Shown one piece after another: positions 1 through 7,575 of a stretch of 64,000 nt of DNA (its first letter is position 1; each line of letters starts with the position of its first letter). The notes under the pieces are model-generated. The model was not told the origin of the DNA, did not search any database, and worked only from the letters and a program-made list of their open reading frames with translations. This DNA is from Pseudomonas putida (GTDB lineage Bacteria; Pseudomonadota; Gammaproteobacteria; Pseudomonadales; Pseudomonadaceae). A program made the translations under genes and the position numbers. The stretch spans positions 1-64,000 of the forward strand of contig NZ_BSKJ01000009.1 of NCBI RefSeq assembly GCF_030159595.1, given 5' to 3'.

Positions 1-68
1 ACGAATTGCTTGATTCAATTTGTTAAAGAGCGTTTGGTTAAGAGCTTTTCGTCTCAACCGAGGCGCGC

Positions 69-96
69 ATTCTACGCCTTCCTCAGAGCCTGTCAA
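69..96 (-). promoter_or_regulatory. rrn proximal promoter
   Basis: On the minus strand there is a consensus -35 TTGACA (91-96), a 16-base spacer and a -10 TAGAAT (69-74), again followed by a GC-rich discriminator. It lies about 130 bases downstream of the distal promoter and upstream of boxA. Confidence 0.8.
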
Positions 97-198
97 GCGT
101 TTATTTTGAAGTTTTTTTGCGAGAAACTCGTTTAGCTTCAAACACTTGACTCAACAGGGTGGCTAGCTTTACTTCGCTACCGCGTTGGAATGGTGCGC

Positions 199-226
199 AT
201 TATAGGGCGGCGTTCGAGGAGGTCAA
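199..226 (-). promoter_or_regulatory. rrn distal promoter
   Basis: On the minus strand there is a -35 TTGACC (221-226), a 16-base spacer and a consensus -10 TATAAT (199-204), followed by a GC-rich discriminator (GCGC). A short spacer and a GC discriminator are typical of stringently controlled rRNA promoters. Confidence 0.8.
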
Positions 227-293
227 CCCTTAATTTCAATGTTTTGAAATATTTATGGCGATGATGCATCAGGGCTACCACGCGCCCCATCAA

Positions 294-313
294 TTGCGCA
301 CTATATTGCTCAC
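294..313. promoter_or_regulatory. Operator-like motif upstream of rhtA, shared with the XRE/EamA locus
   Basis: The core GCACTATATTGC sits inside a 20-base block that differs by a single base from the block at 6385-6404. It is a close relative of the perfect palindrome GCAGTATACTGC at 6414-6433. The central TATATT (302-307) could itself be the -10 of the rhtA promoter, so a protein bound here would block RNA polymerase. The binding protein is not known. The XRE-cupin regulator at 5829-6362 is the obvious candidate. Confidence 0.6.
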
Positions 314-345
314 CACCCACCTCGCCCAAGGATTGCCGCACAGAA

Positions 346-1233
346 ATGAACACCCAGCCCCGCAGCCTGGCCGCTACCCTCTTCCCGATTGGCCTGCTGC
401 TTATCGCCATGGCATCGATCCAGTCTGGTGCCTCCCTGGCCAAAAGCATGTTCCCCATCATCGGCGCACAAGGCACCACCGCCCTGCGTCTGGTATTCGC
501 CAGCATCATCATGCTGCTTATATTGCGTCCGTGGCGAGTACGCATGACCACCAACACCTTGCGTAACGTGGTCATCTATGGCATGGCCCTGGGCGGCATG
601 AACTTCCTCTTCTATATGGCGCTGCAAACGGTACCCATCGGCATTGCCGTTGCACTGGAGTTCACCGGGCCGCTCACTGTGGCGATCTTTTCCTCGCGCC
701 GACCGATCGACTTCCTGTGGATTGCCCTGGCCATCGCCGGCCTGCTGCTGTTGCTGCCTGCAGGGCACAGTGGCCAGGCGCTCGACCCGGCAGGTGCTCT
801 TTACGCGCTGGGTGCTGGCGTGTGCTGGGCCCTGTACATTCTGTTCGGCCAGCGAGCCGGGGCCGAACACGGCATCCAGAGCGCCGCACTCGGTGTGGTG
901 GTCGCTGCACTGTTCGTTGCGCCCATCGGTATCGTCCACGCGGGCAGTGCACTGCTCACGCCCGCCATCATCCCCATGGCGCTGGGTGTAGCGATACTGT
1001 CCACTGCGCTGCCCTACAGCCTGGAGATGGTTGCCCTCACACGCATCCCGGCGCGTACCTTCGGCACCCTGATGAGCATCGAACCCGCTTTCGGCGCATT
1101 GTCTGGCCTGCTCTTCCTGGGCGAGGTGCTGACATTTACCCAATGGCTGGCGATTCTGGCAATCATTACTGCCTCTGTCGGCACCACCCTGTCCATGCGC
1201 AAGGAGCCCACCCCAGCCGTCGCGGCAGACTGA
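346..1233 (+). CDS. rhtA: RhtA-type threonine/homoserine exporter, EamA (DMT) family
   Basis: This 295-residue inner-membrane protein has about ten hydrophobic segments arranged as two EamA repeats (roughly residues 15-140 and 150-285). It has the same length as E. coli RhtA, which exports threonine and homoserine. The N-terminal MASIQSGASLAKSMFP and mid-protein ALEFTGPL blocks are characteristic of the RhtA branch. The ATG at 346 is chosen because upstream extension would run into the promoter; an AAGGA lies 13 bases before it, which is a weak ribosome site. The promoter overlaps an operator motif shared with a second EamA gene at 6476. Family assignment is firm; the amino-acid substrate is inferred. 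Confidence 0.85.
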   Translation: MNTQPRSLAATLFPIGLLLIAMASIQSGASLAKSMFPIIGAQGTTALRLVFASIIMLLILRPWRVRMTTNTLRNVVIYGMALGGMNFLFYMALQTVPIGIAVALEFTGPLTVAIFSSRRPIDFLWIALAIAGLLLLLPAGHSGQALDPAGALYALGAGVCWALYILFGQRAGAEHGIQSAALGVVVAALFVAPIGIVHAGSALLTPAIIPMALGVAILSTALPYSLEMVALTRIPARTFGTLMSIEPAFGALSGLLFLGEVLTFTQWLAILAIITASVGTTLSMRKEPTPAVAAD

Positions 1234-1426
1234 TATGAGAAATATTTTCATTTGAGACGGGATTAATGATTGTAGCGACCCGTCTCGCTGATTAAGCTGT
1301 CACAGAATCATCATCTTGACGCTATCTACTGGACCGAACACGGACGCTGGGGAAATTTCAGGAAGAACCGAAGCGATAACGACAGGGCCAGACGACAGCT
1401 GATCGGCCCTGCATTTAAGGACAGGA

Positions 1427-1708
1427 ATGAAACGTATTTTTCTCATCCTGGCCATCTTGGCTATTGCTGGATGTGCCGCCACGGCCAAGACTGAGGTCAA
1501 AAGGGGCAAGAAGGGCCTGCATATCAATTGCTCCGGCCTCTCCTCCTCGTGGGACAATTGCTACAGCAAGGCCGCGAGCTCTTGCAGCACGCGTGGCTAT
1601 CGGGTCATTGCCCGCTCGGGCGACAGCGATGAAGAAGCCGGTGACTACTTGTTCGGCATCAACCCGGCGGGTTACACCAGCCGTAGCATGATCGTCATCT
1701 GCAAGTAG
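1427..1708 (+). CDS. Small predicted lipoprotein, unknown function
   Basis: This 93-residue protein starts with a classic lipoprotein signal: MKR, a hydrophobic stretch and the lipobox LAIAGC, with Cys16 as the lipidation site. The mature part is short, with three further cysteines (in INCSG, DNCYSKA and SSCSTRG) plus a C-terminal one (VICK), so disulfides in the periplasm are likely. I recognise no named domain. AGGA lies a few bases before the ATG. The gene stands alone and ends at a strong hairpin terminator. Coding status is supported by the signal peptide and terminator; the function is unknown. Confidence 0.7.
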   Translation: MKRIFLILAILAIAGCAATAKTEVKRGKKGLHINCSGLSSSWDNCYSKAASSCSTRGYRVIARSGDSDEEAGDYLFGINPAGYTSRSMIVICK

Positions 1709-1710
1709 AA

Positions 1711-1738
1711 AAAAGGGCAGCTCACAAGCTGCCCTTTT
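1711..1738. terminator. Bidirectional rho-independent terminator
   Basis: A perfect 12-bp stem (1711-1722 with 1727-1738) closes on a CACA loop, with an A-run on one side and a T-run on the other, so it works in both directions. It begins three bases after the lipoprotein stop codon and separates that gene from the convergent aminopeptidase gene. Confidence 0.9.
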
Positions 1739-1747
1739 CATTTGCCG

Positions 1748-3556
1748 TTACAGCGGCGCGGTACGCGCCTCTAGCCAGACCAAGGCGTCACCCTTGAGCA
1801 ACGGCGCCAGGCGCTCACGCACATTGGCGTGATAGCGGTTCAACCAGTCCACCTCTTCTTTTGCCAGCTGTTCGGCTAGCAGGCAACGGGTGTCGATCGG
1901 GCACAATGTCAACGTCTCGAAGTTCAGGAAGTCGCCAAATGCACTTTTGCCTGCTTCGCGATTGACTACCAGGTTTTCGATACGCACGCCCCATTGCCCT
2001 GGGCGGTATGTGCCTGGCTCGATCGAGCTGATCATGCCCGCTTGCATCGCTGTTTGCGGTGCAGGTGCCGCCTGGTAGGCGATTACCTGCGGCCCCTCGT
2101 GCACGTTCATGAAGTAGCCCACCCCGTGACCGGTGCCGTGACCATAATCCACTTGATCAGCCCAGATCGGTGCCCGGGCAATGGCGTCGAGCAGCGGCGA
2201 CAGCAACCCACGCGGGAAAGTCGCGCGCGACAGGGCGATCATGCCTTTGAGTACACGCGTGCAATCCTGCTTCTGCTGGTGACTGGGGCTGCCCACCGGC
2301 ACCATGCGAGTGATGTCGGTGGTACCGCCCAGGTACTGCCCGCCAGAATCGATCAGCAGCAGCCCGTCTCCCTCGATAACCGCATGCGACTGCTCGGTGG
2401 CACGGTAATGCGGCATGGCACCATTGCCATTGAAGGCGGCAATGGTAGAGAAACTCAGCGATACGAAACCCGGGCGCCGGGCACGCGCTGCGCTCAGTTG
2501 CTCGTCAATTGTCAGCTCGGTGATTTTTTCACTACCCAGACTGGCCTCGAACCAAGCGAAGAATTCGCACAAGGCAGCGCCGTCCTGCTCCATGACCTGG
2601 CGGATGTGCACCAAGTCTTCATCACCTTTGCAGGACTTGCTCAAGGTGGTGGGGTTGATCCCCTCGATCAGCACGACCTCTGCCGGCAGGTTTTCCAGCA
2701 GACCACAGGTGACCCGTGCCGGATCCACCAGCAAACTGCTCCCGGCCGGTACAGCACCTAACGCCTTGCCGGCCTCGCTGTAGTTGCGCACCTCGATGCC
2801 GTCGACTGCCAGCACTTGGCGCAAGTGCGCGTCCATTTTGTCCTGGCCAACGAACAGGATGGCCTGCTGCTGATTGATCAAGGCGAAGGCCAGGAACACC
2901 GGGTTGTATGAAACATCGCTGCCACGCAGGTTGAACAGCCAGGCGATGTCATCGAGGGTAGCAATGAAGTGCCAGTCGGCTCCCTTGGCCTGCATACCCA
3001 GGCGCAACTGCGCGAGTTTTTCTGCCCGGCTCACCGTGGCATGCGGCGGCAAATGCTGATACACCGGGTTGACTGGCAAAGCCGGGCGCCCATCCCAGGC
3101 CTGCCCCAGCAGATCCTTGTCGGTGACCAGCCGTGCGCCGCGCGCCTTCAGCCGCTCACCCAGTTGACGCGCCGAAGCCAACGCCATGACGGCGCCGTCC
3201 ACCGCGACACAGCCGTTGAGCTCGACGTTTTCGCCCAGCCATTCCAGTGCCCCGGGCTTGCCCGGCAACAGTTTCATCAGTTCAATGCCACTGCCGGCCA
3301 ACTCATGTTCCGCCTGCTCCCAGTAGCGGCTATCGACCCACAAGCCGGCAAACCCTGGGGTAACTACCAGCGTGCCGACCGAGCCATGAAAACCCGATAA
3401 CCACTGACGCCCCTGCCAGTAACCGGGCAGGTATTCGGAAAGGTGAGGGTCGGCCGAGGGTACCAGCAAGGCATCGATGCCCCCTGCCGCCATGGCCTGG
3501 CGCACGCGCGCCAGGCGCTGTGGCACGCTTTGCTCAAGGGTGGTCTGGATGTTCAT
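1748..3556 (-). CDS. Xaa-Pro aminopeptidase (M24 family, three-domain type)
   Basis: This 602-residue metallopeptidase would release N-terminal residues next to proline. The order is two creatinase-type N-terminal domains (about 12-145 and 160-320), the M24 pita-bread catalytic domain (about 320-535) and a C-terminal extension typical of the long eukaryote-like aminopeptidase P. Metal ligands are visible in LIDSGGQYLGGTTDITR (two Asp), GHGTGHGVG (His), SSIEPGTY (Glu) and VRIENLV (Glu). The frame stays open another 380 bases upstream, but the ATG at 3556 has GGAG eight bases away and starts a typical family N-terminus. The upstream extension is compositionally unlike protein. No signal peptide, so cytoplasmic. 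Confidence 0.92.
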   Translation of the reverse strand: MNIQTTLEQSVPQRLARVRQAMAAGGIDALLVPSADPHLSEYLPGYWQGRQWLSGFHGSVGTLVVTPGFAGLWVDSRYWEQAEHELAGSGIELMKLLPGKPGALEWLGENVELNGCVAVDGAVMALASARQLGERLKARGARLVTDKDLLGQAWDGRPALPVNPVYQHLPPHATVSRAEKLAQLRLGMQAKGADWHFIATLDDIAWLFNLRGSDVSYNPVFLAFALINQQQAILFVGQDKMDAHLRQVLAVDGIEVRNYSEAGKALGAVPAGSSLLVDPARVTCGLLENLPAEVVLIEGINPTTLSKSCKGDEDLVHIRQVMEQDGAALCEFFAWFEASLGSEKITELTIDEQLSAARARRPGFVSLSFSTIAAFNGNGAMPHYRATEQSHAVIEGDGLLLIDSGGQYLGGTTDITRMVPVGSPSHQQKQDCTRVLKGMIALSRATFPRGLLSPLLDAIARAPIWADQVDYGHGTGHGVGYFMNVHEGPQVIAYQAAPAPQTAMQAGMISSIEPGTYRPGQWGVRIENLVVNREAGKSAFGDFLNFETLTLCPIDTRCLLAEQLAKEEVDWLNRYHANVRERLAPLLKGDALVWLEARTAPL

Positions 3557-3686
3557 GCGCTCTCCTGCGGCTACATCACGGTTGTTCCAATATGCCGATA
3601 ATGGAACACCCGCCAAAACCCTGCAATCGCGACGACCAAGACACGGCATGCATTGCCCGCCACGCCCTGTGCCAATAGGAGACTTC

Positions 3687-4073
3687 CTACAACAGGGCCC
3701 GCCGGTATGCCTGAGGCTCCCCCACTTCGCAATGCAGGCCGCCATCGGCGCCGCGCACCAGGCTGCGCAGGGTCTGGTAGGCGGCGAAGTTGACGCCACG
3801 TGCCTGATGCTGGCCCAGCAGTTCAAGGAAGGATTCCTCGACGAAATGCACCGCCGCCGCCGCCCAAGCCTGGCGTGACTGCCATTGCAGGTACTGCAGC
3901 ACCCGGCTGCCATCATCGCTGGCCTGGATGCTGACACCCTGCAATCCTTCGCAGCGTTTGGCCAACTCTTCGCTGCGTGCCACCAAGGCCTGGGCCAGCG
4001 CTTGCTGGCACATGCCGGGCACTTCGTATTCGATCATCTGGGTGTACCACAGGGCATGAGGGCTTGCCAACAT
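3687..4073 (-). CDS. ABM-like dimeric alpha/beta-barrel protein (putative antibiotic biosynthesis monooxygenase domain)
   Basis: This 128-residue soluble protein has the pattern of the small ferredoxin-like ABM fold: an N-terminal strand (YTQMIEYEVP), a helix carrying LAQALVARSEELAKR, and strands with GVSIQASDDGSRVLQYLQWQ and a WAAAA helix. Such proteins act as cofactor-free monooxygenases or unknown dimers. No catalytic residues can be assigned. The ATG at 4073 is preceded by AGGAG seven bases away. It lies between the aminopeptidase gene and a GlxA-type regulator, all on the minus strand but with gaps over 50 bases, so it may be monocistronic. The fold call is moderate and the function unknown. 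Confidence 0.6.
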   Translation of the reverse strand: MLASPHALWYTQMIEYEVPGMCQQALAQALVARSEELAKRCEGLQGVSIQASDDGSRVLQYLQWQSRQAWAAAAVHFVEESFLELLGQHQARGVNFAAYQTLRSLVRGADGGLHCEVGEPQAYRRALL

Positions 4074-4127
4074 CGGCGGTCTCCTGGTTACGGACGCATG
4101 CAGCGCGAGTCCGGGCAGGTTAAAACC

Positions 4128-5147
4128 TCAAGTAAAGTCAAGGTCAAGTGGTTTATGTGCGCCCTGACCTGATACCGCAAAACGCCGCCGGTAGTCACTC
4201 GGGGTCAGGCCGGTAATGCGCTGGAACACCTTGCGAAACGCGCTCGGGTCTTGATAACCGACACCCCAGGCGATCTGTTCGACATTGCGCCGGGTGAACT
4301 CCAGCAAACGGCACGCCCGCCCCACCCTCACCTGCTGCCAGTACTCGGTCGGGCGCAGCCCGGTAGCGGCACGAAAACGCCGCAGGAACGTACGCGCTTC
4401 CAAACCGGCACACGCAGCCATGGCGGCAAGGTCGCCTTCTTGCCCGCCATTGCCCTGCAACCAGTGCTGCACTTTAAGTACTGCCTCGTCACCGTGATCC
4501 AGGCGCGGGTTGAACACTGCCCCAGGCAGTGGTGCCGCGACCGGGTCGACGGCCAGGTAGCGGGCAGTCTCCCGTGCCACCGTCGCCCCCAGAAAACGCT
4601 CCAGCAGGCGCAAGCCCAGCCCGGTCCAGGCCATCAGCCCGGCAGATGTCACAATATCACCGTCGTCCAGCAACGGCTGCTGGGCTTCAACCCGCACTCG
4701 GGGGAAGCGCTGAGCAAGTGCCTGCACATAGTTCCAGTGGGTGCAGGCCGGGCGGCCGTCGAGCAGGCCGCTGGCGGCAATGAAAAATACCCCGATACAC
4801 ACCGACGCCAGTACTGTACCGCGGCCGTGCAGCTGGCACAGCGACGCGCGGTGACGTTCGAGCAGCTCGGCTTGCGGGGCCGACTCCAGGCTCGGCGGAA
4901 TGATCAATACACGCAGGCCCGCCGAAGCCACGACGGGGCTGTCCTGGGCGGCCAGCAGCAACCCGGCCTCATCAACCTGCCAGAAGCTGACGCGCAATGA
5001 CGGCAATTCGGCGGCTCCCAGTTCGGCCGCAACCCGGTTGGCCACCAGGAACAGGTCGGCCAGGCCATGCACGGCGGCGCGCTGCACGCCGGGGTATAGC
5101 AACAGGCCGATGTCCAGGCTGGCAGGGGTGTCAGTTTTTGCCCGCAT
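4128..5147 (-). CDS. GlxA-family AraC transcriptional regulator
   Basis: This 339-residue protein has an N-terminal DJ-1/PfpI-like (class I amidotransferase) domain (about 12-185) and a C-terminal AraC DNA-binding domain with two helix-turn-helix motifs (about 225-330). The second HTH ends in the family signature around VGYQDPSAFRKVFQRITGLTPSDYRRRF. In the N-terminal domain the nucleophile-elbow region reads LASVCIGVFFIAASGLLDG. This class senses small metabolites and often controls amine or amino-acid catabolism. It is divergent from the cysteine hydrolase at 5230, only about 80 bases away, and is the likely regulator of it. A GTG at 5183 would add 12 residues; I prefer the ATG, though neither has a strong ribosome site. 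Confidence 0.85.
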   Translation of the reverse strand: MRAKTDTPASLDIGLLLYPGVQRAAVHGLADLFLVANRVAAELGAAELPSLRVSFWQVDEAGLLLAAQDSPVVASAGLRVLIIPPSLESAPQAELLERHRASLCQLHGRGTVLASVCIGVFFIAASGLLDGRPACTHWNYVQALAQRFPRVRVEAQQPLLDDGDIVTSAGLMAWTGLGLRLLERFLGATVARETARYLAVDPVAAPLPGAVFNPRLDHGDEAVLKVQHWLQGNGGQEGDLAAMAACAGLEARTFLRRFRAATGLRPTEYWQQVRVGRACRLLEFTRRNVEQIAWGVGYQDPSAFRKVFQRITGLTPSDYRRRFAVSGQGAHKPLDLDFT

Positions 5148-5229
5148 AGTGTCGTTCGCGCCAATCCTCAGGTTCGTGCACACAGCCTATAACTAACGCC
5201 TACCAACGACTACTGCCACAGGAGGCAGC

Positions 5230-5778
5230 ATGAGCAAGCAGGCGCTGATCATCATCGACATCCAGAACGACTACTTCCCGGGCGGCAAGTGGACCCTCGA
5301 TGGCGCCGACCGGGCGGCGGACAACGCTGCCCGGCTACTGGCTGCGGCGCGCCAACGCGGCGACCTGGTGGTGCATGTGCGCCATGAGTTCGCGAGCGCC
5401 GATGCACCATTTTTCGCTCCGGGTTCGCAGGGTGCGGCCATTCACGCCAAGGTCGAGCCAGCAGCAGGCGAGCCGGTGGTGCTCAAGCACAAGGTCAACG
5501 CCTTCCTTGGTACCGACCTTGAGCACACGCTGGACCGCCATGGCGTCGAGGCCCTGACCATCGTCGGCAGCATGAGCCATATGTGCATTGATGCCGCCAC
5601 CCGCGCCGCAGCCGACCTGGGCTATGAAGTGACCGTGGCGCACGATGCCTGCGCGACCCTGCCGCTGGAGTTCGACGGCAAGCAGGTACCGGCGGCGCAG
5701 GTGCATGATTCGGCGATGGCAGCGCTGGCGTTTGCCTATGCCAAGGTCGTGAGGACCGATGAGTTGTTGAAAGGCTGA
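5230..5778 (+). CDS. Cysteine hydrolase, isochorismatase/nicotinamidase superfamily
   Basis: This 182-residue cytoplasmic hydrolase carries the superfamily triad: Asp10 in IIIDIQNDYFPGG, a lysine around residues 86-88 (VVLKHKVNAF), and the nucleophile Cys119 in GSMSHMCIDAATRAA. These enzymes hydrolyse amides, for example nicotinamide or N-carbamoyl compounds, or isochorismate. The exact substrate cannot be read from the sequence. An ideal AGGAGG lies six bases before the ATG. It faces a GlxA-type regulator across a short shared promoter region, which suggests regulated catabolism of an amide. A hairpin follows the stop codon. Confidence 0.85.
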   Translation: MSKQALIIIDIQNDYFPGGKWTLDGADRAADNAARLLAAARQRGDLVVHVRHEFASADAPFFAPGSQGAAIHAKVEPAAGEPVVLKHKVNAFLGTDLEHTLDRHGVEALTIVGSMSHMCIDAATRAAADLGYEVTVAHDACATLPLEFDGKQVPAAQVHDSAMAALAFAYAKVVRTDELLKG

Positions 5779-5791
5779 TCGGCCCGAGATC

Positions 5792-5818
5792 TTTGGGGGC
5801 TGCGCGGCAGCCCCCAAA
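5792..5818. terminator. Stem-loop between convergent genes
   Basis: A 9-bp GC-rich perfect stem (GGGGGCTGC with GCAGCCCCC) has a GCG loop, extended by TTT/AAA pairs. The T-run is on the 5' side, so it is not a textbook intrinsic terminator. Its place between two convergent genes still suggests transcript-end formation or stabilisation. Confidence 0.5.
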
Positions 5819-5828
5819 ACTTGCAGGC

Positions 5829-6362
5829 TCAAATCACCACATTGCGCACAAATCGCACCGCCACTACACCATCGTTGCGGTAGGCATATCGGCAGTTGCT
5901 GGGAAACACATGGAACTGCCCCACCTGCAGGTGATGCTCAGCCCCTTCGATAATCAACGTCAGTCGCCCGTCGGCCACATAAATCTGCTCGCTCCAGCCT
6001 TCGGCGTCGGCCTCGCTGGAATAGCACTCGCCCGGCGCCAAGGTCCATTCCCAAAGCTCCACCTCGCGCCGCGCCGGGCTGGTGCCAAGCAACACTGCCC
6101 TGCTCTGCAGATGCTCACCCGCCCAGGCCAGCTCTTCGATGCGCCCGGGATCACGCCCGCCGGGTGCCTGAATCAAAGTGCTGAACGCCACACCCAAGGC
6201 TTCGGCGATCAGGTCCAGGGTCGTCAGGCTGACGTTTTTTTCCCCTGCCTCGATCGCCACCAGCATGCGCCGGCTGACCCCGGAGCGCTCGGCCAGCGCC
6301 GTCTGGCTCATACCGGCAGCGTTGCGCAGGCTGCGCACATTGAGGCTGACATGTTGTAGCAC
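5829..6362 (-). CDS. XRE-family regulator with C-terminal cupin domain
   Basis: About 177 residues. An N-terminal XRE helix-turn-helix (about 5-60, with LRNAAGMSQTALAERSGVSR and IEAGEKNVSL) is followed by a C-terminal cupin fold (about 100-170, WTLAPGECYSSEADAEGW and LQVGQFHVFPSNCRYAYRN). This architecture binds a small ligand through the cupin. No strong ribosome site marks the start. The frame opens to a GTG at 6404, but that would put the operator motif (6385-6404) inside the gene. The GTG at 6362 keeps the operator upstream and begins at the family N-terminus (LQHVSLNVRSLR). It is divergent from an EamA exporter, which it probably represses together with itself. Confidence 0.82.
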   Translation of the reverse strand: MLQHVSLNVRSLRNAAGMSQTALAERSGVSRRMLVAIEAGEKNVSLTTLDLIAEALGVAFSTLIQAPGGRDPGRIEELAWAGEHLQSRAVLLGTSPARREVELWEWTLAPGECYSSEADAEGWSEQIYVADGRLTLIIEGAEHHLQVGQFHVFPSNCRYAYRNDGVVAVRFVRNVVI

Positions 6363-6384
6363 CGACGCTCGGTGCGCGGAATCT

Positions 6385-6404
6385 TTGTGCACTATATTGC
6401 TCAC
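6385..6404. promoter_or_regulatory. Operator-like motif, copy 2 (regulator side)
   Basis: The core GCACTATATTGC is identical to the copy upstream of rhtA (294-313); the whole 20-base block differs at one position. The minus-strand TATAGT inside it (6391-6396) could be the -10 of the XRE gene, and the plus-strand TTGCTC (6398-6403) could be the -35 of the EamA gene. Confidence 0.6.
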
Positions 6405-6413
6405 AGGTCGAGA

Positions 6414-6433
6414 TTGCGCAGTATACTGCCCAC
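6414..6433. promoter_or_regulatory. Operator-like motif, copy 3 (perfect palindrome, exporter side)
   Basis: GCAGTATACTGC is a perfect 12-base palindrome and the best-conserved form of the motif. Its TATACT (6422-6427) lies 18 bases after TTGCTC (6398-6403) and reads as the -10 of the EamA gene at 6476. Occupancy would therefore block transcription of the exporter. The centres of copies 2 and 3 are about 29 bases apart. Confidence 0.62.
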
Positions 6434-6475
6434 TTTGCGGCGATTGTGCGCCGCCCCCTCCGAGTGCGCAAGACC

Positions 6476-7426
6476 ATGAGCCAGGCCAGCAACAAACCGA
6501 CCTCCGCCGTTACCTTTCGCCTGAGCAAGGCTGAACTGGTACTGGTGTTCATCACTATGTTGTGGGGCGGTACCTTCCTGCTGGTGCACAACGTGATGAC
6601 CGTCAGCGGCCCGATGTTCTTCGTCGGCCTGCGCTTCGCTGCAGCTGCACTGTTCGTTGGTGTGGTCTCGGCGCGGGCGTTGCCCGGGCTGACGTTCACC
6701 GAGCTCAAGGCCGGCATGCTGATCGGCGTGTCGATCATGCTCGGCTACGGCTTGCAAACCATGGGCCTGCAAACCATCAGCAGCAGCCAATCGGCGTTCA
6801 TCACTGCGCTGTATGTGCCGTTCGTGCCGCTGTTGCAGTGGCTGGTGCTGGGCCGACGGCCCGGCCTGATGCCCAGCATCGGTATCTGCCTGGCGTTCAT
6901 CGGCCTGATGTTGCTGGCCGGACCGGATGGCGGCAGCCTGCACTTCAGCGAGGGCGAGGTGGTTACCTTGGTCAGCGCCGTCGCCATCGCCGCCGAAATC
7001 ATCCTGATCAGCCGCTATGCCGGCCAGGTCGATGTGCGCCGGGTCACCGTGGTGCAACTGGCGACCGCTTCACTGCTGGCGTTCCTGATGATTGTACCTA
7101 CCCAGGAGCGCATCCCCGACTTCTCCTGGCTGCTGCTGGGCAGCGCAGTGGGCCTGGGCGCCATGAGCGCGGTGATCCAGGTGGCGATGAACTGGGCACA
7201 GAAGTCGGTCTCGCCCACCCGTGCCACCCTCATCTATGCCGGTGAACCGGTGTGGGCCGGAATCGTCGGGCGCCTCGCGGGCGAACGCCTGCCGGGCGTG
7301 GCACTGCTCGGCGGCCTGCTGATCGTGATCGCGGTGGTGGTCAGCGAACTCAAAGTGCGCCGACCGCGCGAAGCCACCAGAGCACGCGAAGTGCAGAATG
7401 AAGGCGAACGCCAGGCGGGGCTGTGA
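6476..7426 (+). CDS. EamA (DMT) family transporter
   Basis: This 316-residue inner-membrane protein has about ten transmembrane segments in two EamA repeats (about 20-155 and 165-300). MLWGGTFLLVHNVM near the N-terminus is typical of the RarD/YdcZ-like metabolite exporters. The frame is open upstream to 6446, but the ATG at 6476 starts the usual short polar N-terminus and leaves the promoter and operator free. It is divergent from the XRE-cupin gene and preceded by two operator copies. Substrate unknown; export of an amino acid or other metabolite is likely from the family. A related motif in front of rhtA at 346 suggests that both exporters answer to the same signal. Confidence 0.82.
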   Translation: MSQASNKPTSAVTFRLSKAELVLVFITMLWGGTFLLVHNVMTVSGPMFFVGLRFAAAALFVGVVSARALPGLTFTELKAGMLIGVSIMLGYGLQTMGLQTISSSQSAFITALYVPFVPLLQWLVLGRRPGLMPSIGICLAFIGLMLLAGPDGGSLHFSEGEVVTLVSAVAIAAEIILISRYAGQVDVRRVTVVQLATASLLAFLMIVPTQERIPDFSWLLLGSAVGLGAMSAVIQVAMNWAQKSVSPTRATLIYAGEPVWAGIVGRLAGERLPGVALLGGLLIVIAVVVSELKVRRPREATRAREVQNEGERQAGL

Positions 7427-7517
7427 AGCCGGCAACAGCAGCTATGCTTTGTAAACAAATGTTATAAAAAAACAGCTTGTCACAGCCTGTTTGTAGGATT
7501 CTGCGACAGCTTGCGTG

Positions 7518-7546
7518 TTGGTGATCACCCCCTCGGCACGTATGAT
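7518..7546 (+). promoter_or_regulatory. Sigma-70 promoter of the Mrp operon with overlapping palindrome
   Basis: -35 TTGGTG (7518-7523), 17-base spacer, -10 TATGAT (7541-7546), about 30 bases before the first gene of the antiporter operon. The perfect palindrome GGTGATCACC (7520-7529) covers the end of the -35 element and could be a regulator site. Confidence 0.6.
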
Positions 7547-7575
7547 CTTTGCAAACTTCTCCAGAATAGGCCGCT

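Larger units (their letters stand above)
1..255 (-). promoter_or_regulatory. rRNA operon promoter and leader region (16S gene lies just left of the window)
   Basis: Read on the minus strand, this region has two strong sigma-70 promoters in tandem followed by a boxA antitermination element (GCTCTTTAACA, 21-31). That arrangement precedes 16S rRNA genes in gamma-proteobacteria. An AT-rich stretch at about 228-255, upstream of the distal promoter, would suit an UP element. The sequence after boxA (AATTGAATCAAGCAATTCGT) matches the usual Pseudomonas 16S leader. The 16S gene itself is outside the window, so its identity is inferred from the leader only. Confidence 0.85.

Noticed and set aside
310..1251. 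A 313-codon open frame on the minus strand opposite rhtA
   Set aside because: It is rich in Gln, His, Arg and Gly with no hydrophobic core or domain, and it is fully antisense to a clear ten-helix transporter. A shadow of GC-rich codon use.
1254..1286. Inverted repeat GAGACGGG/CCCGTCTC after rhtA as a terminator
   Set aside because: The loop is 17 bases and there is no T-run after it, so it is too weak to list as a terminator.
3584..3607. Inverted repeat GTTCCA-N12-TGGAAC before the aminopeptidase gene
   Set aside because: Short arms with a 12-base spacer in one copy and no neighbouring regulator; not distinguishable from chance.
3557..3937. N-terminal extension of the aminopeptidase to 3937
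   Set aside because: The extension is cysteine- and arginine-rich and overlaps the antisense of the ABM-like gene. The ATG at 3556 has a good ribosome site and the family N-terminus.
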